DNA of 64,000 bases, taken from NCBI RefSeq assembly GCF_000379465.1, contig NZ_KB905380.1, positions 620,001 to 684,000 of the forward strand, read 5' to 3'. The DNA is from Sciscionella marina DSM 45152 (GTDB lineage Bacteria > Actinomycetota > Actinomycetes > Mycobacteriales > Pseudonocardiaceae). Positions 18,409-27,561 of this stretch are shown one piece after another (the stretch's first letter is position 1; each line of letters begins with the position of its first letter). Below the pieces are notes generated by a model. It saw nothing but the letters and a program-made list of their open reading frames with translations. It was not told the DNA's origin and did no database searches. Made by a program: the position numbers and the translations under genes.

Positions 18409-19314
18409 ATGAGAATCCGCAATATCGCCACGGCAACCCTGCTCGGCGGGCTTGCCCTCTCACTTGCCGCCTGCGGTAAGACCGGAACCCCGGCACAGCA
18501 GGGCAAGAACACAATCGAACCGCCGCCGCAGATGCAAGTCGCCAAGGACGTGAACATCACCGGCTCGCCGACCTTCGACCGGATCAAGCAGAACGGCAAG
18601 ATCACCATCGGGGTCAAGGACGACCAGCCGGGACTCGGTTACAAGGACTCGGTCAGTCAGAAGTTCACCGGTTTCGACATCGACATCGCGAACTACCTGG
18701 CCGCCCAGCTCGGCTACGGGCCGGACAAGATCGTCTACAAGCAGGTCCAGTCCGCGGGCCGGGAAGCCGCGGTCGGCAATGGTGACGTCGACTTCTACGT
18801 CGGTACCTACACCATCAACGACAAGCGCAAGCAGCAGGTCGGGTTCGCCGGGCCGTACTTCGTGGCGGGCCAGGATTTGCTGGTGCGCAAGGACGACAAC
18901 AGCATCAAGGGCCCGGAGTCGCTGAAGGACAAGACGGTCTGCTCGGCGAAGGGCTCCACCCCGGTGCAGAACATCAAGGAGAAGGGCTACGCCAAGGAAG
19001 TCCGCGAGCAGGACAAGTACTCCGACTGCGTGAGCATGCTGCAGAACAAGCAGGTGGACGCGGTCACCACGGACGATGCGATCCTCAAGGGCTACGCGGC
19101 GCAGAAGCCCGACCTCTACAAGGTGGTCGGCAAGACCTTCACCAAGGAGCCCTACGGGGTCGGCCTGAACAAGGACGACAAGGTGCTGCGGAACAAGCTG
19201 GACGACTTCCTGCAGAAGGCGCTGGACGACGGGGACTGGCAGAAGTTCTACGACGGCACCCTCGGCAAGTCCGGCTCGCCCGCTCCGCAGAAGCCGACCA
19301 TCGAACGGTACTGA
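18409..19314 (+). CDS. gluB: Glutamate-type ABC transporter substrate-binding lipoprotein
   Basis: A 301-residue solute-binding protein of family 3. It starts MRIRNIATATLLGG and has a clear lipobox LAAC (Cys at about 23), so the mature protein is anchored outside the membrane. A linker rich in Pro/Gln precedes the two-lobed domain, recognisable by GKITIGVKDDQPGLGY and the TIND-x-R segment. ACAAGGAGCAACC lies just before ATG 18409. It follows the ATPase by 47 bases and precedes the permease by 10. Confidence 0.93.
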   Translation: MRIRNIATATLLGGLALSLAACGKTGTPAQQGKNTIEPPPQMQVAKDVNITGSPTFDRIKQNGKITIGVKDDQPGLGYKDSVSQKFTGFDIDIANYLAAQLGYGPDKIVYKQVQSAGREAAVGNGDVDFYVGTYTINDKRKQQVGFAGPYFVAGQDLLVRKDDNSIKGPESLKDKTVCSAKGSTPVQNIKEKGYAKEVREQDKYSDCVSMLQNKQVDAVTTDDAILKGYAAQKPDLYKVVGKTFTKEPYGVGLNKDDKVLRNKLDDFLQKALDDGDWQKFYDGTLGKSGSPAPQKPTIERY

Positions 19315-19324
19315 TTCGTCGTCG

Positions 19325-19972
19325 ATGAATGTTCTCACCGATAACCTCGACGTCTATGGCAGTGCGTTACTCAACACCGTGCTGCTGTTCGTGTTCTCGG
19401 CGATCGGCGCGCTGATCCTCGGGGGAATCCTCGCGGTCATGCGCGTCTCGCCGGTTCCCGTACTGCGCGGGTTCGGGACCGTGTTCGTCACCATCGTGAT
19501 CAACACGCCGCTCACGGTCCTGTTCCTGTTGTTCCTGTTCGGGCTGCCGGTGCTGCAGATCGCCAATATCGATCCGTTCGTGTCCGCGGTGATCGCGCTG
19601 ATCGTCTACACGGCACCGTTCATCTGCGAGGTGATCCGGTCCGGGATCAACACCGTCGATCTCGGTCAGGCAGAGGCTGCCCGCGCGGTCGGGCTCACCT
19701 TCGGCCAGTCGCTGGCGAACATCGTGCTGCCCCAGGCGATCCGCTCGGTGGTGCCGCCGTTGATCAACCAGCTCAACGCGCTGCTGAAGAACACCACGGT
19801 CGCGGCCGGGTTCTCGGTCAGCGAGCTCGCCCTGGTGTACACCACGCTCAACGAGCGCGGGTACAGCACCTTGATCGCGCTGTGCTGGGTGGCGCTGGCA
19901 TTCATCATCCTGGTCACGCCGCTGCTGATCACTCAGCGAATGCTGGAGAAACGATGGAGGGTTGCGCGATGA
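19325..19972 (+). CDS. gluC: Glutamate-type ABC transporter permease 1
   Basis: A 215-residue inner-membrane permease of the HisM type with about five helices and the EAA loop (EAARAVGLTFGQSLANIVLP). It starts at ATG 19325. Its TGA (19970-19972) overlaps the ATG of a 25-codon mini-ORF as ATGA, and that mini-ORF overlaps the second permease the same way. Confidence 0.92.
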   Translation: MNVLTDNLDVYGSALLNTVLLFVFSAIGALILGGILAVMRVSPVPVLRGFGTVFVTIVINTPLTVLFLLFLFGLPVLQIANIDPFVSAVIALIVYTAPFICEVIRSGINTVDLGQAEAARAVGLTFGQSLANIVLPQAIRSVVPPLINQLNALLKNTTVAAGFSVSELALVYTTLNERGYSTLIALCWVALAFIILVTPLLITQRMLEKRWRVAR

Positions 19973-20046
19973 GCGAGCTCGCGAGCGAATCATCGACACA
20001 GCGCCGCCGCGTTGCGCCGGGCTCCCGCAGGGAGGGAGTGCGATGA
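19969..20046 (+). repeat. ATGA-bounded repeat, copy 2, with a 25-codon mini-ORF
   Basis: A 78-base unit inserted exactly between gluC and gluD. The mini-ORF begins [11 protein letters not shown] and ends SRREGVR, with its start overlapping the gluC stop and its stop overlapping the gluD start. The mini-peptide is identical to the miaB-linked one at 19 of 25 positions. The first 32 bases are identical to the copy at 26866. The last bases, GGGAGGGAGTGCG, act as the gluD ribosome site. Confidence 0.8.
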
Positions 20047-20945
20047 GCTCCAGTGTGCTCACCGACCTGCCCGGCCCGAAGGCGCGGGCACGGCATGCCC
20101 TGTACGGCGTGATCGGCACGATCATCATCCTCGGCATCCTCGCCTTCGTCATCTACCGGCTCGCCGACAGCGGTCAGTTCAACCCTGAGTTGTGGAGCTG
20201 GATCGAGTACCAGCAGATCCAGCTGAGCATCGTGTCCGCGCTGCTGCGCACGCTCGAGGCGTTCGCCGTCGGAGCGGTGCTCGCCCTCGTGTTCGGCGCG
20301 CTGCTCGCGGCGGGCCGGCTCTCCGATCACCGGTGGGTGCGTATCCCGGCCGGGTTCGTCGTCGAGCTGTTCCGGGCGATCCCGCTGCTCGTGCTGATGT
20401 TCCTGCTGTTCTTCGGCATCGGCGGGATCAGTTCGTTCCTCGCGGTCGTGCTCAGCCTGATGCTCTACAACGGTTCGGTGCTGGCCGAGATCTTCCGCGC
20501 GGGCATCCTCGCGGTGCCGCACGGGCAGGCTGAGGCCGCGTACGCACTGGGCATGCGCAAAACCAGGGTGATGCTGCTGATCCTGCTCCCGCAGGCGCTG
20601 CGCGCGATGCTGCCCACGATCGTGAGCCAACTGGTGGTGCTGCTCAAGGACACCGCGCTCGGTTCACTCATCCTGTTCCAGGAGCTGCTCTACTACTTCC
20701 GCCAGGGCATCGGCGGGCAGACCGATTTCGGCAACCCCGCGGTGCCCTCGGCGATCTCGGTCGCCGCGATCTACATCGTGATCTGCCTGCTGCTGTCCTG
20801 GCTGGCGACCTACCTGGAGAAGCGCAACCGGCGCAGCAAGAAGCGCGTGGTCCTGGAGGGCCCGGAGGCCGAACAGGTCGAGCAGATCGCCCTCGCCTCG
20901 GGCACCGAGGTCAGCGGCGGGGGCCAGCACGACAAGAATCAGTGA
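20043..20945 (+). CDS. gluD: Glutamate-type ABC transporter permease 2
   Basis: A 300-residue permease partner with a longer cytoplasmic N-terminus, five to six helices and the EAA loop (EAAYALGMRKTRVMLLILLP). The C-terminal 45 residues are charged and cytoplasmic. ATG 20043 begins MSSSVLTDLPGPKARARH and overlaps the mini-ORF stop. It is the last gene of the importer operon, followed by a strong hairpin. Confidence 0.92.
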   Translation: MSSSVLTDLPGPKARARHALYGVIGTIIILGILAFVIYRLADSGQFNPELWSWIEYQQIQLSIVSALLRTLEAFAVGAVLALVFGALLAAGRLSDHRWVRIPAGFVVELFRAIPLLVLMFLLFFGIGGISSFLAVVLSLMLYNGSVLAEIFRAGILAVPHGQAEAAYALGMRKTRVMLLILLPQALRAMLPTIVSQLVVLLKDTALGSLILFQELLYYFRQGIGGQTDFGNPAVPSAISVAAIYIVICLLLSWLATYLEKRNRRSKKRVVLEGPEAEQVEQIALASGTEVSGGGQHDKNQ

Positions 20946-20949
20946 CCGT

Positions 20950-20983
20950 TTCGCTGCCGCGCCCAGCGGGGCGCGGCAGCGAA
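20950..20983. terminator. Bidirectional terminator between gluD and sdhB
   Basis: A 15-bp perfect stem (20950-20964 with 20969-20983) closes a 4-base AGCG loop. It fills almost the whole gap between the two convergent genes. Confidence 0.85.
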
Positions 20984-20984
20984 G

Positions 20985-21740
20985 TCAGCGCTTGTCCCGG
21001 CGGAACAGTTTGTTGCCCAGCCACACGACCGGATCGTATTTGCGGTCGGCGACGCGTTCTTTCATCGGAATGAGCGCGTTGTCGGTGATGTGGATGCCCT
21101 CGGGGCACACCTCGGTGCAGCACTTGGTGATGTTGCAGTAGCCGAGCCCGTGCTCCTCCTGTGCCGCGGGTACCCGGTCGGCCGCGTCGAGCGGATGCAT
21201 CTCCAGTTCCGCGACCCGCATCAGGAACCGCGGCCCGGCGAACGAACGTTTGTTGTCCTCGTGATCACGCACCACATGGCAGGTGTCCTGGCACAGGAAA
21301 CATTCGATGCACTTGCGGAACTCCTGGGAGCGTTGCACATCGACCTGCGCCATCCGGTACTCCCCCGCGGCCACATCCTGCGGCGGGGTGAACGCGGGGA
21401 CCTCGCGGGCCTTCTCGTAGTTGAACGACACATCGGTGACCAGATCGCGGATCACCGGGAAGGTCCGCATCGGTGTGACGGTGATGGTCTCGTCCTCGGC
21501 AAAGGTGGACATCCGGGTCATGCACAGCAACCGGGGATGGCCGTTGATCTCCGCCGAACACGAGCCGCACTTGCCCGCCTTGCAGTTCCACCGCACCGCG
21601 AGGTCCGGTGCCTGGGTAGCCTGCAGCCGGTGGATGATGTCCAGCACCACCTCACCCTCGTTGACCTCGACGGTGAAATCGCACAGCTGACCGGATTCCG
21701 CGTCGCCGCGCCAGACCTTGAACCGCGCATCGTAGGCCAT
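20985..21740 (-). CDS. sdhB: Succinate dehydrogenase iron-sulfur subunit
   Basis: Electron-transfer subunit of complex II, 251 residues. The [2Fe-2S] cysteines are Cys53, Cys58, Cys61 and Cys73. The [4Fe-4S] and [3Fe-4S] ligands are in CIECFLCQDTC and CTEVCP. It starts one base after the sdhA stop, so translation is coupled. With the single five-helix anchor protein the set resembles mycobacterial Sdh1 (Rv0247c-Rv0249c) rather than the separate SdhC/SdhD type. Confidence 0.96.
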   Translation of the reverse strand: MAYDARFKVWRGDAESGQLCDFTVEVNEGEVVLDIIHRLQATQAPDLAVRWNCKAGKCGSCSAEINGHPRLLCMTRMSTFAEDETITVTPMRTFPVIRDLVTDVSFNYEKAREVPAFTPPQDVAAGEYRMAQVDVQRSQEFRKCIECFLCQDTCHVVRDHEDNKRSFAGPRFLMRVAELEMHPLDAADRVPAAQEEHGLGYCNITKCCTEVCPEGIHITDNALIPMKERVADRKYDPVVWLGNKLFRRDKR

Positions 21741-21741
21741 G

Positions 21742-23646
21742 TCACTCCTTCCCGGTCGTCGCGCCGGTAGCGAGCCCGGTGAGTTCTTCCTCGGTGAAGT
21801 ACTTCTGCAGTTCCTCGTACTCGAACAGCTCGAGCAGATCCGTGCGCATCGGTACCTGATCGACCGTGTGCAGCCGTACCCCGCCCCCGGTGTAGAGACA
21901 CTGGATGAGCTGATTGCGCCAGGGTGCGCGCATTCCCGGATAGTCCTCCCGGGTGTGCCCTCCCCTGCTCTCGGTGCGTTCGAGTGCCGCGCGCGCCACG
22001 CATTCGCTGACCAGCAGCATGTTGCGCAGGTCGAGTGCCAGATGCCAGCCGGGGTTGAATTCGCGCACCCCGTTCACGGAAACGCCCGCCACGCGCTGCT
22101 TGAAGGTCTCGAGTTTCCCGATCGCATCGGCGATCTCGGCCTCGGTGCGGATGATCCCGACGAGCTCGTTCATCGTCTGCTGCAGCTCGGCGTGCACGGT
22201 GTAGGGGTTCTCTCCCTGTTCGGCGGTCACCGGGGCGAGCGCGCGCTCCATCGCCGCATCCACCTCGGCCTGGGGGATCCCGGTGTCTCCGGCCCCGGAT
22301 TCGACGTGGTTCGCCGCGCCGAGACCCGCCCTGCGGCCGAACACGAGCAGATCGGAAAGGGAGTTGCCGCCGAGCCGGTTCGAGCCGTGCATCCCGCCGG
22401 AGCACTCCCCCGCGGCGAACAGGCCACGGACCCCGGCCGCCGCCCCGGAATCGGGATCCACCTCGATCCCGCCCATCACGTAGTGGCAGGTCGGCCCGAC
22501 CTCCATCGGTTCGGCGGTGATGTCCACATCCGCGAGTTCCTTGAACTGGTGGTACATCGAGGGCAGCCGCCGCTTGATCTCCTCGGCCGACATCCGGCTC
22601 GCGATGTCCAGGAACACCCCGCCGTGCGGGGATCCCCGACCGGCCTTCACCTCGGCGTTGATCGCGCGGGCCACCTCGTCGCGCGGGAGCAGATCCGGGG
22701 TGCGGCGGTTCGCGTTCTGGTCGGCGTACCAGCGATCCGCCTCTTCCTCGCTCTCCGCGTACTGCCCCTTGAACACCTCGGGCACGTAGTCGAACATGAA
22801 CCGCTTGCCCTCGGCGTTGCGCAGCACCCCGCCGTCCCCGCGCACCCCTTCGGTGACCAGGATTCCCTTCACCGAGGGCGGCCACACCATGCCGGTCGGG
22901 TGGAACTGCACGAACTCCATGTTGATCAGCGAGGCACCCGCCCGCGCGGCGAGCGCGTGCCCGTCCCCGGTGTACTCCCAGGAATTCGAGGTCACCTGGA
23001 AGGACTTGCCGATGCCGCCGGTGGCGAGCACGATCGAGGGCGCTTCGAACACCACGAAGCGGCCGGACTCGCGCCAGTACGCCAGCGCCCCGGTCACCCG
23101 GTCCCCCTCGGTGAACAGCTCGGTGACCGTGCATTCCGCGAACACCTTGATGTTGGCCTCGTAGTCCCCGGTGGCCGCGTGGTCTTCCTGCTGCAGCGAA
23201 ACGACTTTCTGCTGCATCGTGCGAATCAGCTCGAGCCCGGTGCGGTCACCGACGTGCGCGAGCCGCGGGTAGGTGTGCCCGCCGAAGTTGCGCTGGCTGA
23301 TCCGCCCGTCGGCGGTGCGATCGAACAGCGCGCCGTAGGTTTCCAGCTCCCACACCCGGTCCGGCGCCTCCTTGGCATGCAGCTCGGCCATCCGCCAGTT
23401 GTTCAGGAACTTCCCGCCGCGCATGGTGTCCCGGAAGTGCACCTGCCAGTTGTCGTTGTCGTTGACGTTGCCCATCGAGGCCGCGCAGCCACCTTCGGCC
23501 ATCACGGTGTGTGCCTTGCCGAACAGCGACTTGCACACCACGGCGACCCGGTGCCCGCGCTGGCGTGCCTCGATGACCGCGCGCAGGCCAGCACCGCCCG
23601 CGCCGATCACGACGACGTCGTAGGGCAGTCGTTCGACCTCTGCCAC
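21742..23646 (-). CDS. sdhA: Succinate dehydrogenase flavoprotein subunit
   Basis: Catalytic subunit that oxidises succinate to fumarate, 634 residues. It has the FAD-binding GAGGAGLRA near the N-terminus. His46 in KAHTVMAEGG is the expected covalent FAD attachment site. Substrate-site segments include EFVQFHPTGM and the HGSNRLGGNSL motif. The start is GTG 23646 with AAGGAG five bases upstream; upstream in-frame codons are not family-like. It sits between the anchor gene and sdhB. Confidence 0.96.
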   Translation of the reverse strand: MAEVERLPYDVVVIGAGGAGLRAVIEARQRGHRVAVVCKSLFGKAHTVMAEGGCAASMGNVNDNDNWQVHFRDTMRGGKFLNNWRMAELHAKEAPDRVWELETYGALFDRTADGRISQRNFGGHTYPRLAHVGDRTGLELIRTMQQKVVSLQQEDHAATGDYEANIKVFAECTVTELFTEGDRVTGALAYWRESGRFVVFEAPSIVLATGGIGKSFQVTSNSWEYTGDGHALAARAGASLINMEFVQFHPTGMVWPPSVKGILVTEGVRGDGGVLRNAEGKRFMFDYVPEVFKGQYAESEEEADRWYADQNANRRTPDLLPRDEVARAINAEVKAGRGSPHGGVFLDIASRMSAEEIKRRLPSMYHQFKELADVDITAEPMEVGPTCHYVMGGIEVDPDSGAAAGVRGLFAAGECSGGMHGSNRLGGNSLSDLLVFGRRAGLGAANHVESGAGDTGIPQAEVDAAMERALAPVTAEQGENPYTVHAELQQTMNELVGIIRTEAEIADAIGKLETFKQRVAGVSVNGVREFNPGWHLALDLRNMLLVSECVARAALERTESRGGHTREDYPGMRAPWRNQLIQCLYTGGGVRLHTVDQVPMRTDLLELFEYEELQKYFTEEELTGLATGATTGKE

Positions 23647-23684
23647 AAGAACTCCTTGTCGTCCGGAATCGGGATCCGGTCCGT

Positions 23685-24518
23685 TCAGCCGACGAATCGG
23701 GGATCGGGAAACGCGCCCGCGGAAACGAGCATCACGTACAAATCGGCCAGGATGAGGGTTCCGATGGTGATCCAGGCGAATTGCATATGCCGCGTGTTCA
23801 GCTTCGAAACCTGGGTCCACATCCAATACCGGACCGGGTGTCTCGAGAAATGCCGCAATCGCCCGCCCGTGGCATGCCTGCAGGAATGGCAGGAAAGCGT
23901 GTACGCCCACAACATGACGACGTTCAGCAGCAGAATCAGGTTACCGAGGCCGAATCCGAATCCGCTCGGGGAATGGAAGGCCATGATCGCGTCGTAGGTG
24001 TTCAACAGGGCGAGCAGGGCCGCGACGTAGAAGAAGTAGCGGTGCACGTTCTGCACGATCAGCGGGAACCGGGTCTCGCCGGTGTACTTGGCCCGCGGCT
24101 CGGCGACCGCACAGGCCGGCGGGGAGAACCACACCGAACGGTAATACGCCTTGCGGTAGTAATAGCAGGTCAGCCGGAACACGAGCAGGAAGGGAAGCGC
24201 GATGATTCCGTACGGCAGCCAGGCAGGGAATTCACCGAACCAGGCGCCGAGGTGCTGTGATCCGGGTGCACACGAGGCCGTGGTGCACGGCGAATAGAAC
24301 GGCGTCAGGTAGTGATAGGCGGGAACCCAGTAATACGCGCCCATGAAAGCGCGCACGCCCGCATAGATCACGAACACCGCGAGCCCGGCCACGGTCAGGG
24401 TCGGTTGCAGCCACCATCGATCGGTTCGCAGTGTCTTTCCGGGTAGCTGGGCCCGCCCCGCACGTTCCGCGGATTCGGGTAACGGTGCCCTCGGCGTCTC
24501 CGACACGTTTGCGGTCAT
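23685..24518 (-). CDS. Succinate dehydrogenase membrane anchor (Sdh1 type)
   Basis: A 277-residue membrane protein with about five helices that would anchor SdhAB and carry electrons to quinone. Histidines in NVHRYFF and other helices could ligate heme. A cysteine-containing loop, CTTASCAPGS, lies outside. The N-terminal 35 residues are soluble. It is the first gene of the sdh operon, 38 bases before sdhA. The single fused-type anchor is characteristic of the actinobacterial Sdh1 class. Assignment comes from position and topology. Confidence 0.88.
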   Translation of the reverse strand: MTANVSETPRAPLPESAERAGRAQLPGKTLRTDRWWLQPTLTVAGLAVFVIYAGVRAFMGAYYWVPAYHYLTPFYSPCTTASCAPGSQHLGAWFGEFPAWLPYGIIALPFLLVFRLTCYYYRKAYYRSVWFSPPACAVAEPRAKYTGETRFPLIVQNVHRYFFYVAALLALLNTYDAIMAFHSPSGFGFGLGNLILLLNVVMLWAYTLSCHSCRHATGGRLRHFSRHPVRYWMWTQVSKLNTRHMQFAWITIGTLILADLYVMLVSAGAFPDPRFVG

Positions 24519-24597
24519 CGCGGCGCCACTGAATTCTTCATTGAATTCCGTCCCGTTTCACCGGTTTTATCGATGCTTGTACGCACCAATCGGTTAA

Positions 24598-24627
24598 GTA
24601 TCCCCCACCGTCCTTGATGGGGGATAC
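24598..24627 (-). terminator. Terminator hairpin upstream of the sdh operon
   Basis: GTATCCCCCA (24598-24607) pairs with TGGGGGATAC (24618-24627), a 10-bp perfect stem. It follows the small hypothetical gene on the minus strand and precedes the sdh anchor gene. Confidence 0.6.
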
Positions 24628-24656
24628 CGAACCATACCCAGTTGCCGCCCGCGAAG

Positions 24657-24935
24657 CTACTTGACCCTGCTGCCTCCGACACCCTCGTCGTCCGCGTCGG
24701 CCCAGAGGTCCGGGTCGTACGGGGTGTCGGAGATACGGACCCGCTCCTGTTCGGGAACCGGGCGCGCCCGGCCACGTGGTCCGGCCACTTCACTGGCGTC
24801 GATGTCGAGGCGTTCGAGATCGTTATAGAGCCTGCGCACCCCAGGTGAGTCGCCGAGCTGACTGCGCAAACTGCCCACACAAGCCCGGAGTTGCCCGATC
24901 GTCTCGTGCAGTCTGGTGATGTCCGTGCTCGACAT
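24657..24935 (-). CDS. Small hypothetical acidic protein
   Basis: A 92-residue product that I do not recognise. It starts at ATG 24935 with GGAGGAG seven bases upstream. The N-terminal half (about 1-45) looks like an amphipathic helix pair with regularly spaced Leu (ITRLHETIGQLRACVGSLRSQ). The C-terminal half is charged and Pro/Asp-rich, probably disordered. A strong ribosome site and following hairpin support it as a real gene. It lies between recX and the sdh operon. Confidence 0.65.
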   Translation of the reverse strand: MSSTDITRLHETIGQLRACVGSLRSQLGDSPGVRRLYNDLERLDIDASEVAGPRGRARPVPEQERVRISDTPYDPDLWADADDEGVGGSRVK

Positions 24936-25115
24936 AACCCACTCCTCCCGCTGGTCCACCGCCGACCACCACGTCGTGCCCGACGGCTGGTGTCTGTGAC
25001 TGTGCCTTGCCACCGTTGTTGTGACAAGTAACACATCGTAGATCAATACTGTGCTATCCATCACAGTACCCGCGGGAGTGCGAAGTGAGTGTTTCCCGCT
25101 GCGCCGAACGTGCTC

Positions 25116-25649
25116 CTAGTCGATCTCTTCGGCGTCGGCCAGGTTCGCGGCCCGGTCACCGAGCTCCTCGCGAACGATGCGGTACGCGGTTCCGGCCGGA
25201 TACCCCTTGCGTGCGAGGACACCGACGAGACGGCGCTGCAGTTTCACCGTCTCCTCCGGAGTCGCGGGGCCCCCGGAGGAACCGCGCAGCTTCTTGCGCA
25301 CGATCTCCCGCGCGCGCTGCTGCTCCTCGTCCTCGCCGATCTGCCCGGCCGCCTCCGCCGCGAGTTCGGCGTCGATACCGCGCTGCTGAAGTTCGGTGCG
25401 CACGGCGCTACGGGCCAGGCCGGAACCGGCGTGCCGGGAGCGCGCCCAGCTCTCCGCGAAGGCGGCATCGTCGACGAGTCCGGCCTTCTCGAACTTGGCG
25501 AGCACACCCGTGACCGTGTCCTCGTCGATCCCCTTGCGCAGCAGGGCATCCCGGAGTTCCTTGGTGCTGCGCTGACGTGTGGCGAGCAGGCGGTAGCAGG
25601 TGTCCCGCGCGGCCGCGTAGGGATCGAGGATCTCCTTCTTGCCCGCCAC
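25116..25649 (-). CDS. recX: Regulatory protein RecX
   Basis: RecX binds RecA filaments and modulates their activity. The 177-residue product starts at GTG 25649, three bases after the recA stop, as in other actinobacteria, and consists of tandem three-helix repeats. Recognisable segments are RDTCYRLLATRQRSTKELRD and the RKGYPAGTAYRIVREEL end. It is cotranscribed with recA and so falls under SOS control. Confidence 0.95.
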   Translation of the reverse strand: MAGKKEILDPYAAARDTCYRLLATRQRSTKELRDALLRKGIDEDTVTGVLAKFEKAGLVDDAAFAESWARSRHAGSGLARSAVRTELQQRGIDAELAAEAAGQIGEDEEQQRAREIVRKKLRGSSGGPATPEETVKLQRRLVGVLARKGYPAGTAYRIVREELGDRAANLADAEEID

Positions 25650-25652
25650 GGG

Positions 25653-26696
<1,044 letters not shown>

Positions 26697-26831
26697 GGTG
26701 AGCCACCACCTGCCTTGTCCGAGGTCTGTTCTGTTTCGTGCTGTCGTGCCCAAGCTACGACCAAGGACCGACAATCCAAGGGCGGCCCGAGAATCTGTGG
26801 ATACCGGGTACCGCTGTGGACAACACAATAG

Positions 26832-26847
26832 ACGAACACCTGTTCGA
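26832..26847. promoter_or_regulatory. SOS box (LexA operator) upstream of recA
   Basis: ACGAACACCTGTTCGA fits TCGAAC-N4-GTTCGA with one change at the outermost base. A second dyad, TGTTCG-AAG-CGAACA (26841-26855), overlaps its right arm. With the repeat copy starting at 26866 this explains most of the 308 bases between recA and the next gene. Confidence 0.85.
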
Positions 26848-26865
26848 AGCGAACAGGACACGCCG

Positions 26866-26941
26866 ATGAGCGAGCTCGCGAGCGAATCATCGACACAACG
26901 CCCGCGAAGCGCCGAGCTCCCGCAGGGAGCGAGTGCGATGA
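26866..26941 (+). repeat. ATGA-bounded repeat, copy 3
   Basis: A 76-base relative of the copies at 12689 and 19969. Its first 32 bases equal the gluC-gluD copy; its last 36 differ from the miaB copy at one or two bases. It also starts and ends with ATGA, but two bases are missing, so [11 protein letters not shown] runs on without a stop. It does not join two genes; it lies between the recA promoter and a broken oxidoreductase gene. Confidence 0.75.
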
Positions 26942-27004
26942 GGTTGCGCGCGCCGCGGAGTCGAACGGGGTACCGGAACGAACACCACGGACGACGGAGG
27001 CCCC

Positions 27005-27513
27005 ATGCCCGCGAACACCCCGGTCACCGAACTAGACCGGCGCTACAGCGATCCCGGCGGTACGGCGGTGAGCTGGCCGGACGCGCTCGAGCACCTGCGC
27101 AGGAGCACGCTGACCTGGCTGTCGACCGTACGCGGGAACGGCTGCCCGCACGTAACCCCGGTGCTGTTCGTGCTGCGGGACGGGGCCGCGCATTTCGCGA
27201 CCGGGCCGGGGAACAGAAGGCCCGCAATCTGGCCGCCGACCCGCACTGCGTGCTCACCGTCGGCGGCGGGGACTTCGAGAGCGGGTTCGATGTCATGCTG
27301 AACGGCACCGCGGAACGGGTGACCGGGCACAAGCTGCTGTGCTCGCTCGCCGAGGACTACGTGGCGAAATACGGCGAGGACTGGCGATTCACGGTGCACG
27401 AGGGAACGTTCCGGCACACCGGCGATGGGGTGGCCGAGGTGTACCGGATCGGCGCGGAGACCGCGTACGGCTTCGGCAGGGGTATCGCGAGCCACACGCG
27501 CTGGCGCTGGTGA
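27005..27513 (+). pseudogene. Pyridoxamine 5'-phosphate oxidase-like flavin protein, frameshifted
   Basis: The first part (ATG 27005, ACGGAGGCCCC upstream) reads as the N-terminus of an F420/FMN-binding split-barrel oxidoreductase, with TWLSTVRGNGCPHVTPV. After about 70 residues (FATGPG) the family sequence continues one frame over as EQKARNLAADPHCVLTVGGG and runs to the TGA at 27513. One extra G in the GGGG run at 27208-27211 would restore a 169-residue protein. So the gene is either inactive or carries a one-base sequence error. The family uses flavin or deazaflavin cofactors; the substrate is unknown. Confidence 0.8.
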
Positions 27514-27561
27514 GCGGGAAAACCCATTGCCGCGCGGACCGGTTCCTGCTGCGCTGAAACC

